The position numbers were made by a program, and so were the translations under genes. The notes under the pieces are model-generated. The model made no database searches and had not been told where the DNA came from. It worked only from the letters and a program-made list of their open reading frames with translations. From assembly GCF_051106095.1 (NCBI RefSeq), contig NC_135783.1:307658322-307722321 (forward strand): a DNA stretch of 64,000 nt. Reading direction: 5' to 3'. Positions 35,600 through 47,195 of the stretch are shown piece by piece. Source of the DNA: Pogona vitticeps (taxonomy: Eukaryota; Chordata; Lepidosauria; Squamata; Agamidae). Each line of letters opens with the position of its first letter. The stretch's first letter is position 1.

Positions 35600-36995
35600 G
35601 ACCAGACTGGGTTCTGCGCCATGGCACAGAAACGGCATTGGTCGCCCTGTGTGATGACCTACTGAGGGAGGCCGACAGGGGCAAAGTGTCCCTGCTGGTC
35701 CTCCTCGACATCTCAGCGGCCTTCGATACCATTGACCACGGTATCCTCCTGGGGAGGCTCTCCGAGTTGGGAATTGGGGGCCTTGCTCTGGCCTGGCTCC
35801 GTTCCTTCTTGGAGGACCGTCCCCAGAGAGTGCAGCTTGGGGAGAGCGTCTCGGCCCCGTGGAATCTCATTTGTGGGGTTCCACAGGGGTTGATCATCTC
35901 CCCAATGCTGTTTAACATCTATATGAGGCCGCTGGGTGGGGTCATCAGGGGGTGTGGAGCCCGGTGTCATCAGTATGCTGATGATACTCAGCTCTACATC
36001 TTCTTTCCACCTACCGCAGGAGAAGCCGTCCTGTCCCTTCAGCGCTGCCTGGGGACCGTACTGCAATGGATGCAGGAGAACGGGCTGAGGCTGAACCCGG
36101 ACAAGTCGGAGGTACTAAGGATGGGCACCCCCACAGTCAGGAGTTTGGGAAACTCCCTCTCTTTTGGGGGGGTGACCCTTCCTGCCAAGGATGGGGTACG
36201 CAGCTTGGGGATCCATCTTGACCCGACACTCACTATGGAATCCCAGGTGGCGTCGGTGGTCCGAACCACCTTCTACCATCTCAGGCAGGTAGCCCAGCTG
36301 CGGCCCTATCTCGATGTTGGGCCGCTCACCACTTTGGTGCATGCGCTCATAATCTCAAGATTAGACTACTGTAATGCGCTCTACGTGGGGCTGCCTTTGA
36401 GGGTGCTGCGGAAACTACAGGTGGTGCAGAATGCAGTGGCCAGACTTCTCAGTGGAGTGAAAAAATTCCAACACATTTCACCCACTCTGGCTGCACTGCA
36501 TTGGCTGCCCATCCGATTTCGCATCAACTTCAAAGTGTTGATGCTCACGTATAAAGCCCTAAACGGTTTAGGGCCTCGATATTTAGCGGAATGCCTTCTA
36601 CTACCAAGATCTATCCGTGTCACTCGCGGGAGCCAGGAGGTGAGGCTGAGGAGCCTAACGCCGAGGGAGGCCCGGAAAGAAAAGACAAGAAATTGGGCCT
36701 TCTCGGCGGTGGCTCCTCGCCTCTGGAATAACCTTCCCCCTGATATTCGCGCGGCCTCCTCGCTGGGTATTTTCAAAAAGCAACTAAAAACATTGATGTT
36801 TCGGCAGGCCTTCCCCCCCCCAGTTATTCCTGACTCCTCTTTCCTTCTCTTTCCTAGTGTTTTATCCAATTGTTGAAAGTTTTCCTTTTTGTAAATTGGT
36901 TTTTATTATTGTTGTTTCCTTTGTTGTGAGCCACCTAGAGTGGTCAATCGACTAGATAGGCGGGATATAAATAAAATAAATAAAAATAAATAATA
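35600..36995 (+). mobile_element. L2-type LINE, 5'-truncated, with typical 3' end
   Basis: An L2/CR1-group non-LTR retrotransposon. It begins inside the reverse transcriptase and runs through the stop codon at 36876 to a 3' end with TTGTGAGCCACCTAGAGTGG, GGCGGGATATAAATAAAAT and an (AAATA)n tail. The GC-rich interior contrasts with the AT-rich flanks, suggesting little decay. Remnants of a Gmr1-type gypsy element lie to the right and perhaps the left, so it may have inserted into that fossil. Confidence 0.93.
35638..36876 (+). CDS. L2-type reverse transcriptase, 412 codons open
   Basis: The frame covers most of the L2-type reverse transcriptase. It includes ALCDDLLREADRGKVSLLVL, LDISAAFDTIDHGILLGRL (motif A), [20 protein letters not shown] (motif B) and CHQYADDTQLYIFF at about residues 109-122 (catalytic YADD). 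These are followed by LRLNPDKSEVLRMG, SLGIHLDPTLTMESQV, ALIISRLDYCNALYVGLPLR, HISPTLAALHWLPIRFRINF, YKALNGLGPRYLAE and NWAFSAVAPRLWNNLPPDIR. A complete L2 protein also has an N-terminal endonuclease, which is missing. Just upstream of the chosen methionine the family match continues in another frame, so there is at least one frameshift near the truncation point. No stop interrupts the rest. Confidence 0.88.
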   Translation: MVALCDDLLREADRGKVSLLVLLDISAAFDTIDHGILLGRLSELGIGGLALAWLRSFLEDRPQRVQLGESVSAPWNLICGVPQGLIISPMLFNIYMRPLGGVIRGCGARCHQYADDTQLYIFFPPTAGEAVLSLQRCLGTVLQWMQENGLRLNPDKSEVLRMGTPTVRSLGNSLSFGGVTLPAKDGVRSLGIHLDPTLTMESQVASVVRTTFYHLRQVAQLRPYLDVGPLTTLVHALIISRLDYCNALYVGLPLRVLRKLQVVQNAVARLLSGVKKFQHISPTLAALHWLPIRFRINFKVLMLTYKALNGLGPRYLAECLLLPRSIRVTRGSQEVRLRSLTPREARKEKTRNWAFSAVAPRLWNNLPPDIRAASSLGIFKKQLKTLMFRQAFPPPVIPDSSFLLFPSVLSNC

Positions 36996-37004
36996 ATAAA
37001 ATAG

Positions 37005-39120
37005 TGTTTGTGAACCTGACAGGCAGTCAGGTACCGAGGCCAACCATAACGGTAGACCCAGCCAAAAGAGCACATGGCAACGTGCTATGGGTGTGGACAA
37101 TTCGTTCACATCAAGAAGTATTGCCCAGCGGAAGAATGCACATGGAGAAACATTTATGCCCTCACTGCCAAGGTTGGTAAAGAAGATTACCTGGTGTGGG
37201 TGGTTAAAACAAAGGTGAACGGAGTATGGAAAAGGGCCCTTGTTGATATGGGATGTAGAAAGACACTTATAAGAGATGTACAGGGAGACAAAGTGCCCGA
37301 ACAAATGTTTATCAAATGCATACATGGAGACGTCAAACTCTATGAAATAGTGTGGGCTCAAATAGAAACAGGAGACCAGAAGAGATAATTAGAAGTAGGA
37401 TTGGTTGCCAGGTTAGGGAGAGAAATGCTACTGGGTAGAGACTGGCCTGGTGTGGAGGAACTAACACAGATGATAGCAGAAGCGCATAATGGGGAAGCAG
37501 AGGACTGTATGTTAGAAGAAATGTTAAACATGTCTTGAGATCAACTGAGAAACTGACAACAGGATGACATGAGGCTTGAAGAAATTCGGCTCAAAGCGGT
37601 TTCTGAGGGAACTACAAAGGAGGGAGGCGTAAACTTTGAGCTGAGAGATGGAATATTGTACTGAGCGAGTCAAACAGAACAGGGGGAGAAAACGCAACTA
37701 GTGATACCGGAGAGACTTAAAGGAGTCATCTTAGAACTGGCCCATGATATGCTACTAGCTGGACATTTGGAAAATTAGTGAAGTAGATTATGAGATAAAT
37801 ATGGGAGAAAAGAAAAAAACTACATGTACTGCATGTAAATTTACTGAAACACTAGGTAGACAGAGAATCCCTCTTCAGAGCCTGCGAAGAGGAGGAATTG
37901 GGACCTGAGGGGAAAAATGATGAAGGAGAGAAAGAGATACAAGTGATTACTGATGACAAACAAACCAAATATGTCAATTAGAAAAAGAATTTCCAGATGT
38001 GTTCTCCAAAAGACCTGAGTGCACACACTGGGTTGAGCATAGTATTGCGACTAAACCTGGGATGGTGATAAGAACAAGAGGAAGATTGTGGCCCCGACAA
38101 CTAACCCCTGTGATCGAACAAGAAGTGGCTGAGATGTTAAGTATGGGAGTTATTGAACCAGCTAAGGGACCTTGGCGTAGTTATCCTGTAGTTGTACCCA
38201 AGCCTGATGGGTCCGTGCAATTTTGCATAGATTACCATAAGGTCAACGCAGTTTCCAAATTCAACGCATACCTGATGCCCAAGGTCAGAGACCTGCTAGA
38301 TAAACTAGGGGGTGCTAAATACTCATCACTATTAGATCTAATGAAGGGGTACTGGCAAATCCCTTTAAGAGATCAAGACAAGGAGAAGATGGCCTTTTCT
38401 ACCCCCAGAGGCCTCTTCCAATTTATGAGAATGCCCTTCAAGCTACATGGGGCAGTGGCAGTGGTTGAGGAGATCCAGGGGAAAGAAGTGGGAAAGGAAC
38501 GGAAGAAGAGGGTGGAGATAGAGGCGGGAACAGCAGATGTAAAGAGGAGGAACAGTTCCCACCAGGTTGGGAGTGGGTACGGATGGAAGATCCATGGACC
38601 GGGGTATGGGAAAGACTGAGAGTGCCCAAGGAGGAGGCAGATTATAGGAGGAGAAAGGAGATCCCTCAGAGACCCTCGTACTGGGGCGAGGCAGAAGTGA
38701 GGGAGTGGAGGAGAAAACAAAGAGAAGAGAAAGAGGAGAGGGGGGAGAGGCTAGAATGGAGGGTGAACAAGATGAGGAGGAAAGAGTTCAGGGAGGATCC
38801 TGGAACACCTCTTCACCAGATGGAGTTCTCATGTGGGGTGATGGCCAGGACGCCGAGACCATGGCCCTACTGGAAGGAGAAACGAGACAGACTACAAATC
38901 AGAACACTGTGGCCAGTTGGCCGGGTCTGTGGAACTCTCTTGAGAAGAATCTGTTTCTGGACGATGAGTGGAAGCCCCTTCCTGATCCATTATCAGAAGG
39001 CAGAAGACATTGGAATTATTTTTTTGACACTGGTTAATTGCTGAACACCCCAATAAATATATCAACTGTTTTTAAACCACAAAAATCTCCAGATTTCTTT
39101 GAGTTGGGGAAAGAGTCTAA
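37005..39120 (+). mobile_element. Ty3/gypsy fossil, Gmr1-type order, broken
   Basis: Recognisable parts in order are a zinc-knuckle plus protease-like stretch (37074-37388), an integrase N-terminal-like stretch (about 37640-37780), and a reverse-transcriptase stretch (37999-38450, including VVVPKPDGSVQFCIDYHKVN and LLDLMKGYWQIPL). The integrase-like part precedes the reverse transcriptase, as in Gmr1-type elements. A purine-rich stretch (38455-39040) that codes for very charged peptides follows, then a short LTR-like end with AATAAA at about 39052. It is broken by several stops, shifts and losses, and no paired LTR or target duplication was found. It is older than the element at 49394-55617 and from a different lineage. 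Confidence 0.75.
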
Positions 39121-39136
39121 AGTCAAACCTTCACAG

Positions 39137-39750
39137 TCCCATCACCTCCTGGCAAGTAGAAGGGGAAGATATGGAGGCAGTGACAGATTTTACTTTCTTG
39201 GGCTCCATGATCACTGCAGATGGTGATAACAGCCACAAAATTAAAAAGACTCCTTCTTGGGAGGAAAGCGGTGACCAACCTAGACACCATCTTAAAAAGC
39301 AGAGACATCACATTGCTGACAAAAGTCCACATCGTCAAAGCTATGGTTTTTCCAGTAGCGATGTATGGAAGTGAGAGCTGGAAGAAGGCTGACCGCCAAA
39401 AATTAATGCGTTTGAATTGTGGTGCTGGAGGGGACTCTTGCGAGTCCCCTGGACTGCAAAGAGATCAAACCTCTCAATTCTGAAGGAAATCAACCCTGAG
39501 TGCTCACTGGAAGGACAGATCCTGAAGGTAGGCTTCAATACTTTGGCAATCATATGAGAAAACAAATCTCCCTGGAAAAGACCTTGATGTCGGGAAAGAG
39601 TGAAGGTAAGAGGAGAGGGGGCGACAGAGGATGGGGATAATTTGACCCAACTCCGGGAGGCAGTGGAAGACAGGAGGGCCTGGTGTGCTCTGGTCCATGG
39701 GGTCACAAAGAGTTGGACACAACTTAACGACTAAACAACAAAAACAAGAA
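39137..39750 (+). mobile_element. RTE-BovB LINE 3' part, 5'-truncated
   Basis: The copy begins at the CCCATCACCTCCTGGCAAGT segment downstream of the RT core. It includes DITLLTKVHIVKAMVFPVAM and runs to the 3' end AACTTAACGACTAAACAACA. It lacks the internal deletion of the 13.7- and 24.4-kb copies, but small deletions and frameshifts are present. It joins the gypsy fossil on its left and a reversed zinc-finger LINE on its right. Confidence 0.9.
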
Positions 39751-39754
39751 GAGC

Positions 39755-40995
39755 TCTCCCTTTTCCTTGATGGCTGGCATCAACTCTTCCAAATGGGCTT
39801 CAAACCAGTCTTTTTGGTCTTCTTGCCGGATGTGGACAAGGTGGTGTTATAAACAGCATTCTTGAAATGTTCCCATTGATCAGGTGCATTTGCATCAGCC
39901 GGGCCTGGAAGAGTTTCCTCAAAAGCTTGAGCAGATTCCTCCACTTCTCTCTGATCGTGAATTGTGCTGATGTCAATACATGGTCTTCCTTCCTTTTTCG
40001 AATGATACAATCTATTTATTCGCAGTTTTACTCTACTACACACCAGGGAGTGATCATTATCTCAACCAGCATCCTGATAATTGCATGTGATTGTAATACA
40101 AGGAAGGCTGGAGCGTCCAGTGAGGATCAGATTGAGTTGATTCCAATGCTTTGATCTTGGATGTCTCCAAGAGACTTTGTGTTAAAGCTTCATGTTAAAG
40201 AATGTGTTGGTGACTCAAAGACCATAATAACAGCAAAACTCCAGCAAGCGTTGGCCTATTTCATTCATCTTCCCAATGCTAAAATTGCCTAGACAAGTGG
40301 GCCAAGAATTATGATCAGCATTTCCCGCAGTAGGTGGAACAACTGATCTCAGCAGAGTATTTCTAACTGCAAAGCCAACACCATATTCCCTGGTCTCATT
40401 CAATAGTTTTCCCTGCCACATGAATGAGAATTTTTTTCACAGATCCTGAGTCTGGCAATCTTGTCTCTTGCAGGGCAACAATGTCCATCTGCAGCCTACT
40501 GATTCCATTTCAATGACAGCTGTCTTGTGCGCATCGTCTATTCCTGCAGGTCGCCAGAAAAGCCAGGGGTCATTGTTCCAAGTGCCCAGCTTTAGGGCAG
40601 ATGATTTCTTATGATTATTGCATGGTGCAGGGTTATCAATCTGCTTGTTGGCTTTCACCCAAAACCCCATGCACCCCGTGGTGAGGCAGCACCTTACTGG
40701 CTGGGGCTGTCCAGCTTAAGGCAGGTGGTAGCTACCTAGTGAGGTGCAATGATCTCTCCCACCATCAGAAGTAGCCCCTGGCATCATGCTCTACCCAATC
40801 GAGCAAAGAGTTATAACTGGTAACTGCTCCTTCCCATGTTATTTCAATGCTGTATGGCATGCGAAGCTGGAATGTCTGCAGAGACTGGGTAAAATAATAT
40901 GGAGGACAGACTGTTACCCAAGTAGCAAATCCCCCCTGGAAAGGCAAGAGCCAGTACAACTGGTTCCATTGATGTCGCAGGAGGGGAAACTAAAC
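39755..40995 (-). mobile_element. Zinc-finger LINE, 5' leader and endonuclease region
   Basis: Read on the minus strand, a leader (about 40740-40995) is followed by decayed endonuclease text. This includes LKLGTWNNDPWLFWRPAGID and DAHKTAVIEMES, FSFMWQGKLLNETREYGVGF with AVRNTLLRSVVPP, GKMNEIGQRLLEFCCYYGL, CSRVKLRINRLYHSKKEGRP and SAQAFEETLPGPADANAPDQ. This matches the APE-type endonuclease of the LINE whose C-terminal finger is at 15715 and 41430. The reverse transcriptase is missing. Frames are broken in many places. Confidence 0.82.
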
Positions 40996-41194
40996 TCTAA
41001 CAAAACCAAGCTACATTCAAGGAAAAATTAAACCAGGTATAGAAGACTGGTGTTCGTGATTTAGGATGTATGGAGGAACAAAACCACAGTTCCCACATAC
41101 AGAACTATCTGGATGGAACTTTGAAAGAGCATTTAGAGGAGCATTAACATGAGGGTGTGGACCCCCTTTTAGCAGATAATTGTAATCTTTCCAT

Positions 41195-41410
41195 GTTTGT
41201 TTGTTTGTTTGTTTATTTGATTTGATTTGTACCCCGCCCATCTGGTCTATAAGACATGTTTCCATGTTTTAATATTTTAATTTGATTTAAAATTATATAT
41301 TGTTTAATTTGTCTTTTAATATTTAACTTATTGTAATTTTAATTGTGTGGATTTTAATGTTGCAAGCCACTTTGGGTCCTTTGTTGGGAGAAATGCGGCA
41401 TACAAATAGA
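41195..41410. mobile_element. L2-type 3' ends, one in each orientation
   Basis: At 41195-41245 a (GTTT)n/(GATTT)n tail followed by GTACCCCGCCCATCTGGTC is a minus-strand L2-type end. At 41260-41410 AT-rich text leads into TTGCAAGCCACTTTGGGTCC, TTTGTTGGGAGAAATGCGGC and ATACAAAT, a plus-strand end of a related family. Confidence 0.6.
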
Positions 41411-41429
41411 CGTAGCGATGTAGACATAG

Positions 41430-41870
41430 CGACATCTACGTTGGCTTGGGCATGTTGTGAGAATGGCTGATGGTCGGATTCCAAAGGATCTCCTGTATGG
41501 AAAATTAGTGCATGGAAATCGCTCCAGAGGGAGACCACAGCTGCGATACAAGGACATCTGCAAGCGGGATCTGAAGGCCTTAGGAATGGACCTCAACCAA
41601 TGGGAAAGCCTGACATCTGAGCGTTCAGCCCGGAGGCAGGTGTTGCATCATGGCTTCTCCCAATTTGAAGAGACCCTTGTCCAGGAAGCCGAGGCAAAGA
41701 GGCAGTCACGAAAGCAACAAAATCAGGGAGTTGGACAGATTGGATTTGTCTTCAGTGTGGAAGGGATTGTCACTCTCGAATTGGCCTCCTCAGCCACACT
41801 AGATGCTGTTCCAAGTCCTCCATACAGAGCACGTTACCATAGTCTTTCGAGACTGAAGGATGCCTAATCT
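41430..41870 (+). mobile_element. Zinc-finger LINE C-terminus and 3' end
   Basis: The plus strand reads LRWLGHVV, RMADGRIPKDLLYGKLVHGN, RSRGRPQLRYKDICKRDLKA, then KRQSRKQQNQG. The cysteine finger (CGRDCHSRIGL type) is present but in a shifted frame, followed by the family 3' end ACCATAGTCTTTCGAGACTG-AAGGATGCCT. It is a 5'-truncated copy with at least one frameshift just before the finger. Confidence 0.88.
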
Positions 41871-44800
41871 AACTTCAGAGGCTATGAAAATTACTCTGGG
41901 GAGGTCATGTAGCCTATAGGCTGCTTGATTCTTACTGGTGCTGTAGTGGGATCAGAAAACAGACCACTCTCCTATGTTGGGCACCCTGCAGCCTGTTTGA
42001 TTTTCACTGAAACAAGTTCAAACTTGCAGCCTTGCACTGTTCTACCATGCACCCATTTGCTCTTCACTCTGTAGGTGAATACTGCCAGTGGCAACATTCC
42101 TGTGAAGGAAGGAAGTATACACTATTGCAGAAAATATTAATATGTATTTTCCTTTGCTCCCCCCCCCACTAGCTGGTCTAGCCATTCATTGGCAAGGACC
42201 CAGCATGGTGGGTAGGTATAATAATAAGTGCTTGCAATGTGCTAGTCAGGTCTTCCTAGATATCCTACAAACACCATGATTTGGGAATTCTGAAGGTAAC
42301 AAACAGAGCTCAGTGTATGATGTTTTATTTGCAGCTGCTGCATGGAGAGGCAGCCAGAGAGAATGTGCGCCAATCGTCCAGGAGGGCATTAATTATATTA
42401 CTAGGCATTTGTTATGTGTGTTGGCTGAACATGGGTTGCTGGAAGCTGGAACAAAGATACTAACAATAATATTAACAATAGTAATAAAAAAGTCTAGGTG
42501 ATTATTCTGGTTTCCTGGCAGGATAGCTTGTGTTATCATGTTCCTTTGGATCATGTGCAAGCAGAGCCAGCTGACTAATCACCCCTTCTGTTTGGCAATA
42601 ATAGGTTGCCTCTCAAACATTATCCTCTTAAAAGATTGCCTTATTGTTAATTTCATGTTTTATGAGAGGGTTTCATCAAAAAGAGTCAAGAGAAATGCCC
42701 ACACTTGAGTATTGTAACGGCGGGGGTGAAAAGAACACAGTCACAGGCAGAGATGCCCATCCACAGTTTTATCAAGGCAATGCAGATTTGGCCTGTGTTA
42801 TTTGTTCTTATTCTTGAAGCAAAGGGGCAAGGCAACCGGGGCTTTGCCCCAGGTCACCTGTATTTCTTTTCAGTTTCCTTTCTCTTTTTTGAAAACATGA
42901 ACTTCCTCTTCCTTTTAGGGGACCTACTCTCCCCTCCTCCACTTGATGGAGGCTTCTGCCCACCATTCAGGGCAGAGATGGTGCCACTAGTCAACATTCT
43001 TGGATACAACTCTATTTGAAGCTTCCAAATAGCACACAATTCTGGATGGAACCATAAGATTCAGTAGCTATGATCTTAACAATGTAGATATTGAAAATGA
43101 TGCAAAGAAGTGAATACAATGATATATTCCTTCATTCAAGCAGCAAGTTGTTTTCATTGCATTCTGAGTTTGCACATCAGGAGATCCATGGGTGTGAGCT
43201 AAAGTCAACACTGGGTGGAGAAGATGTTGGGACACTGTCACCATTTCTTGGAGCACAAATCCGTACTCTTTGATTTTAAATGTGATTGCTCTCTTTCTCT
43301 CTGCTGGTTGCCCTACAAAAATGATATAGCTCAATAAAACGAAAGATCCACAGTACTGTATTGTTGGCCTGAAGCAATTCTTCATCAGGTTAATGGATCT
43401 GATAGTTTTCTCTCCACCAATTTTCAGGATGATTGTATTGTATTTATAGCAAGAAAATAAAGTTAATCTCTGATATATTGAAAGTGTGTCATAAGGCTGC
43501 ATGCATTGGTAATAATAACAATACAGTTATGCTACCCTTGCTTTCCTTTTGAGTTCCTAAGCAGATATGTTTTGCAAATCCAATTATTTGCTGTTAAATA
43601 TTTCTTTGTCCCTATATCAACAGCAGAAGTACACCCTCTGTCTACCTGCCTACTTAGTGGCCTGTCTGTCTATCTGTCTGGCCATTTATTTATTTTGTGT
43701 GGGTAGCATGAAGGATTTCATTACACTGAGTGCTTTTGCACTCATTGTGCTTCCTTTGGTGAAAAACAAAACTATGGCATGCGAAATATCCAACAGATGA
43801 AATCTCATGGTTAGCAAACAGGTTGTCCTCTGGAGGCTACAGAATATGATTTCAAAGGCAGCCAAGTTAATTGCCAGGGAAAAAGGCAACTGGCCAACCA
43901 AAATTGTGTCCAGAGGTTCGAGTCTTAAGCCATTGTAATGCAGGTTGCAAATTTATAGCAAAATGTGGGAAAATGCATGCACAGAAGCTGATTGTACAGT
44001 AACGCCCCAGTCCCTTGAGACTTGCATAATTTATTGCAGATTTGTTTTCCCTTTTCTTTTCAATTTTAAAATGTATCTGTTGGAGATTTTTAAATATCTG
44101 AATGGATTTAGGAATGATTTGGTGTTTGGGTAAAAGATGATGGATGTTAACAAGACAAGCGGTGTAATTTTAAACTGTAAAGCTTTTTCAGGCAAGAAAG
44201 ATAAGTGTTAGTTTCTCAGTAGCACTGTGTTATAGCATTCCACTCATCTTACTGTAGTTTACTGAGTTGGTGGCAGAAAGTAGGGAGGTGGTGAATCAAA
44301 GTTCGTCCTCAGGCAACCAGAAATGCTTGTTACATGGGTCCCTAATGTGTGGTGAAAGATCGACTGTGGTATTGCATTTTGCCAAAAAATAAAAGAGCAG
44401 CTTCTCAGCAGTTCCATTAGTCATAATGATTGAGATCCATTGCATTACTGTGGGGTAGAACAGAAGACAGACCATTTTTGGAAAGTGTAGCAAGTTCTAT
44501 ATAGAATGAAGGAAAAAAAGGGGGGGAAAGAAAGGAGAGAGATGAGAAGATAGCAATTACTGCTGAATTTTTCATGCTTACAATGCGTTATTATCTCAAC
44601 CCAGCACTCCCACTAATGGCTATGTATGGCCTTTGACTGGACACCTACATTAATTTTAGAGTCCTTCTATTGTTTTGCTTGCAGCAAAATTTGACATAAA
44701 TGCAATGTTTCACCCCAGGTTGAACTTGGTGGGGAAACAACATGAAAGTCAATTAAAATCCTAAGACTCTTCCCACTAGTTCTGCAGTAACATTTTATTA

Positions 44801-45064
44801 TTATTATTATCATTTCACACCAAGAGGTGCTTGAAAGGCCTTTGGATTCAAGCTGCCCAAAGGAAAACATTCTCCTTAGCATCATCTTTTGCTGAGACAA
44901 ACCAGAAGCAAGATGTTAAACGTTTCAGAGAAATGATAGCAATAGTATCAACAATAATAATTTACTTGTTTAAACTTTGTATTGTGGGTAACAACAACAA
45001 TAATAGATCAGCTGCTTGTTCATAAAATGATAATAATGAATGCAAAAAGATGGAAAAAATGTTA
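41871..45064. other. Non-coding, nothing recognised
   Basis: No supported gene, RNA or mobile element in about 3.2 kb. Short open frames (for example 144 aa at 43068-43502 minus) carry no recognisable motif. Confidence 0.5.
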
Positions 45065-45480
45065 ACATGGCCTGAATAGATTATAAAAAGGTGATTGACT
45101 CATTGCCACACAGCTGGATTAACACCCATCTAAATTTTTTTGGGATTAGTAAAAATATTCAGAAGGTCCTCAAGAAAAACATAGCAAAATAGAAAATTGT
45201 CTTAATGGTCTATGGTGAAGAAATTGGGGAAGTTAGCATCAGAAGAGGAAAATTTCAAAGGGATTTTTTGTCACCACTGCTGTTTACCATCTCACTAATC
45301 TCCTTGTCAATAATTTTAAATAAAACTGAATATTTCAGAAGAAGCAGGAAAAATCAACCATCTGTTATACATGGATGGCCTAAAGCTATATGCAAAAAGT
45401 TCTACTGAAATAGAACGACTGCTAAATAAAGTGTGAATATTTAGTGAAGATATTCAAATGAAATTTGGAATTTCAAATTA
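45065..45480 (+). mobile_element. R4/Dong-type LINE reverse-transcriptase fragment
   Basis: It is nearly collinear with 61655-62060 of the larger R4 copy: WIDYKK-like text with 'gattgactcattgccacac', VYGEEIGEVSIRRGKFQRDF, LSPLLFTISLISLSIILNKT, then 'atacatggatggcctaaagc' (the YxDD-type palm motif region) and 'gatattcaaatgaaatttgg'. Stops and shifts are present, and both ends are missing. Confidence 0.82.
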
Positions 45481-45537
45481 AATTAGTGTGTTTAAAAGGG
45501 GGAAAGAAAACAATTGTGGTAATATATCACTATGCAA

Positions 45538-45562
45538 TCTCTCTCTCTCTCTCTCTCTCTCA
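45538..45562 (+). repeat. (TC)n microsatellite
   Basis: About 12 TC units. Confidence 0.95.
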
Positions 45563-45689
45563 CCCTGTCTCCTATGGACATAACTGCTTAGCAGATTGTG
45601 TTCAATATTGCTGAGATATGAACAAGACCTGTCCCCCAACAGGACTACAAGTTCTTGCTCTTGGTGCTTTGAGTGCTAAGAGAAAGAGT

Positions 45690-45920
45690 TATATTTTAAT
45701 GGCTTGACCATGTTTCACATTGTACTTTGGGCACATCACGAAAAGATAAGATTCACTAGAAAATACCATAATTTGGGGACAAGTTGAAGGCAGCAAAAGG
45801 GAGGAAGGCCAAATATGAGGTGAACTGAGTTTAATACAGGAAGCCATGGCTTTGACTTTGCATGTCACTATTAGAATTGTTAATGACAGGATCTTTTGGA
45901 TGTCACAGGTGTGCATGGCT
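45690..45920 (+). mobile_element. Decayed RTE-like LINE 3' fragment
   Basis: 'ctttgggcacatcacgaaaa', 'gttgaaggcagcaaaaggga', 'ggaaggccaaatatgaggtg' and 'gacaggatcttttggatgtc' parallel the better copy at 33190-33465. It is strongly decayed. Confidence 0.5.
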
Positions 45921-46007
45921 AAATAGGGTTCTTGGGACTGAATCCCTCTGAATTCAGGCAAAATCCAAAGAAATAAAACAAAACAATACAAAAGAGACAA
46001 AAACAAG

Positions 46008-46060
46008 TGGCATCTTAAGGACTAACCATTATATTTTAATGAAAACTTTTGTGGACATGT
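46008..46060. repeat. Dispersed repeat shared with 10463-10520
   Basis: GTGGCATCTTAAGGACTAAC followed by TATATTTTAATGAAAACTTTTGTGG resembles the segment at 10463-10520. The family is unknown. Confidence 0.35.
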
Positions 46061-46364
46061 CCTTTTATGATGTGGGAAGTCCTTTTATGATGGTATAAGA
46101 GATCAAGAGTTATGTTGTTGTTACTGTTATTATTTTGTATACCGCCCCATAGAGCTAAAGTACTCTTTGGGTGGTTTATACCATAATAATAATCACTGCA
46201 ATGACACCTGGACCCTTTGTGCATGGCAGGAGAGGAGGCTGAATACATTCCATATGTGTTGTCTCTGACACATTTTTGGTATCACCTGGCAGGACAAAGT
46301 TCTAAATAGAGTGTTACTATAACAAGCTGGAATTTTTAGCATGTATACATTACTGAAACAGCAA

Positions 46365-46640
46365 TGTCTACATTGGCTCGGGCATGTCGTGAGAATGGCT
46401 GACAGTTGGATTCCGAAAGATCTCCTGTAGGGAGAATTAGTGCAGGGAAAGTGCCCTGGAGGGAGACCACAGCGGTTATACAAGGATATCTGCAAGTGGG
46501 ATCTGAAGGCCTTAGGAATAGACCTCAACAGATGGGAAACCTTGACATCTGAACATTCAGCCTGGAGCAGGCGGTGCATCATGGCCTCTTGCATTTTGAA
46601 GAGACACTTGTCCAGCAGGCCGAGGCAAAGAGACGGTGGT
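46365..46640 (+). mobile_element. Zinc-finger LINE C-terminal fragment
   Basis: It is collinear with 41430-41700: 'ctacattggctcgggcatgt', RRPQRLYKDICKWDLKALGI-like text (KDICKWDLKALGIDLNRWET) and 'cgaggcaaagaga'. It ends before the finger, where GC-rich sequence begins. Premature stops are present. Confidence 0.82.
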
Positions 46641-47145
46641 GGTGGCGGCAGTGGGGCCTGTGCGGCTGCGGGAAAGGCTGGGTAAGTTCCCAGATGGTGG
46701 TTTCAGTGGCGTGATTTTGGCAGCGACGTAGCCCACACGGCTGCAGGGAAGGCCGGGTGTGCTACCGGATGGCTCCCCACTGATGGTGGTTTTGGTGGCA
46801 TGGGGGCCCGGGTGGCTGACCATGGCCGGGCAGCTTGAGAGGAGGCTTTGTGGGGAGCTGAATGTGCTGCTTTTTACTGTTTTGGGTGGCTTTTGCAAGG
46901 TGGGATTGGGCTGGTGGAATTATTTTGGGGGTTATTTTTGTTTTGTTTGTTGTTTGTTTGTTTTTTGCAGCCCCAGGGGCTTGCAGATGTTTATTTTTAT
47001 TTGGGGGGGTATTTTTTTTCTTTGGCTGGAATGCATTAATGGGTTTTCAATGCATTCCTATGGGGAACGGTGCTTTGACTTATGAACATTTTGACTTATG
47101 AATGCCATTCCAATACGGATTAAGTTCGTAAGTCAAGGCACCATC
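46641..47145. mobile_element. GC-rich stretch with one Tigger-like terminus
   Basis: The right end, read in reverse, is GGTGCCTTGACTTACGAACT followed by TAATCCGTATTGG. This is very like the termini of Tigger/pogo elements (compare CAGTGGTGCCCCGCATAGCG at 24887). The last few terminal bases differ and no matching left terminus is seen. The left half holds two diverged copies of a 100-bp unit (GCGGCTGCGGGAAAGGCTGG and ACGGCTGCAGGGAAGGCCGG). It may be a partial non-autonomous element. Open frames here look like chance in GC-rich DNA. Confidence 0.45.
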
Positions 47146-47195
47146 TTAGTCATCAAATGAGAGAGGTCAGGGAGACAATACATGTGCATATAGAA

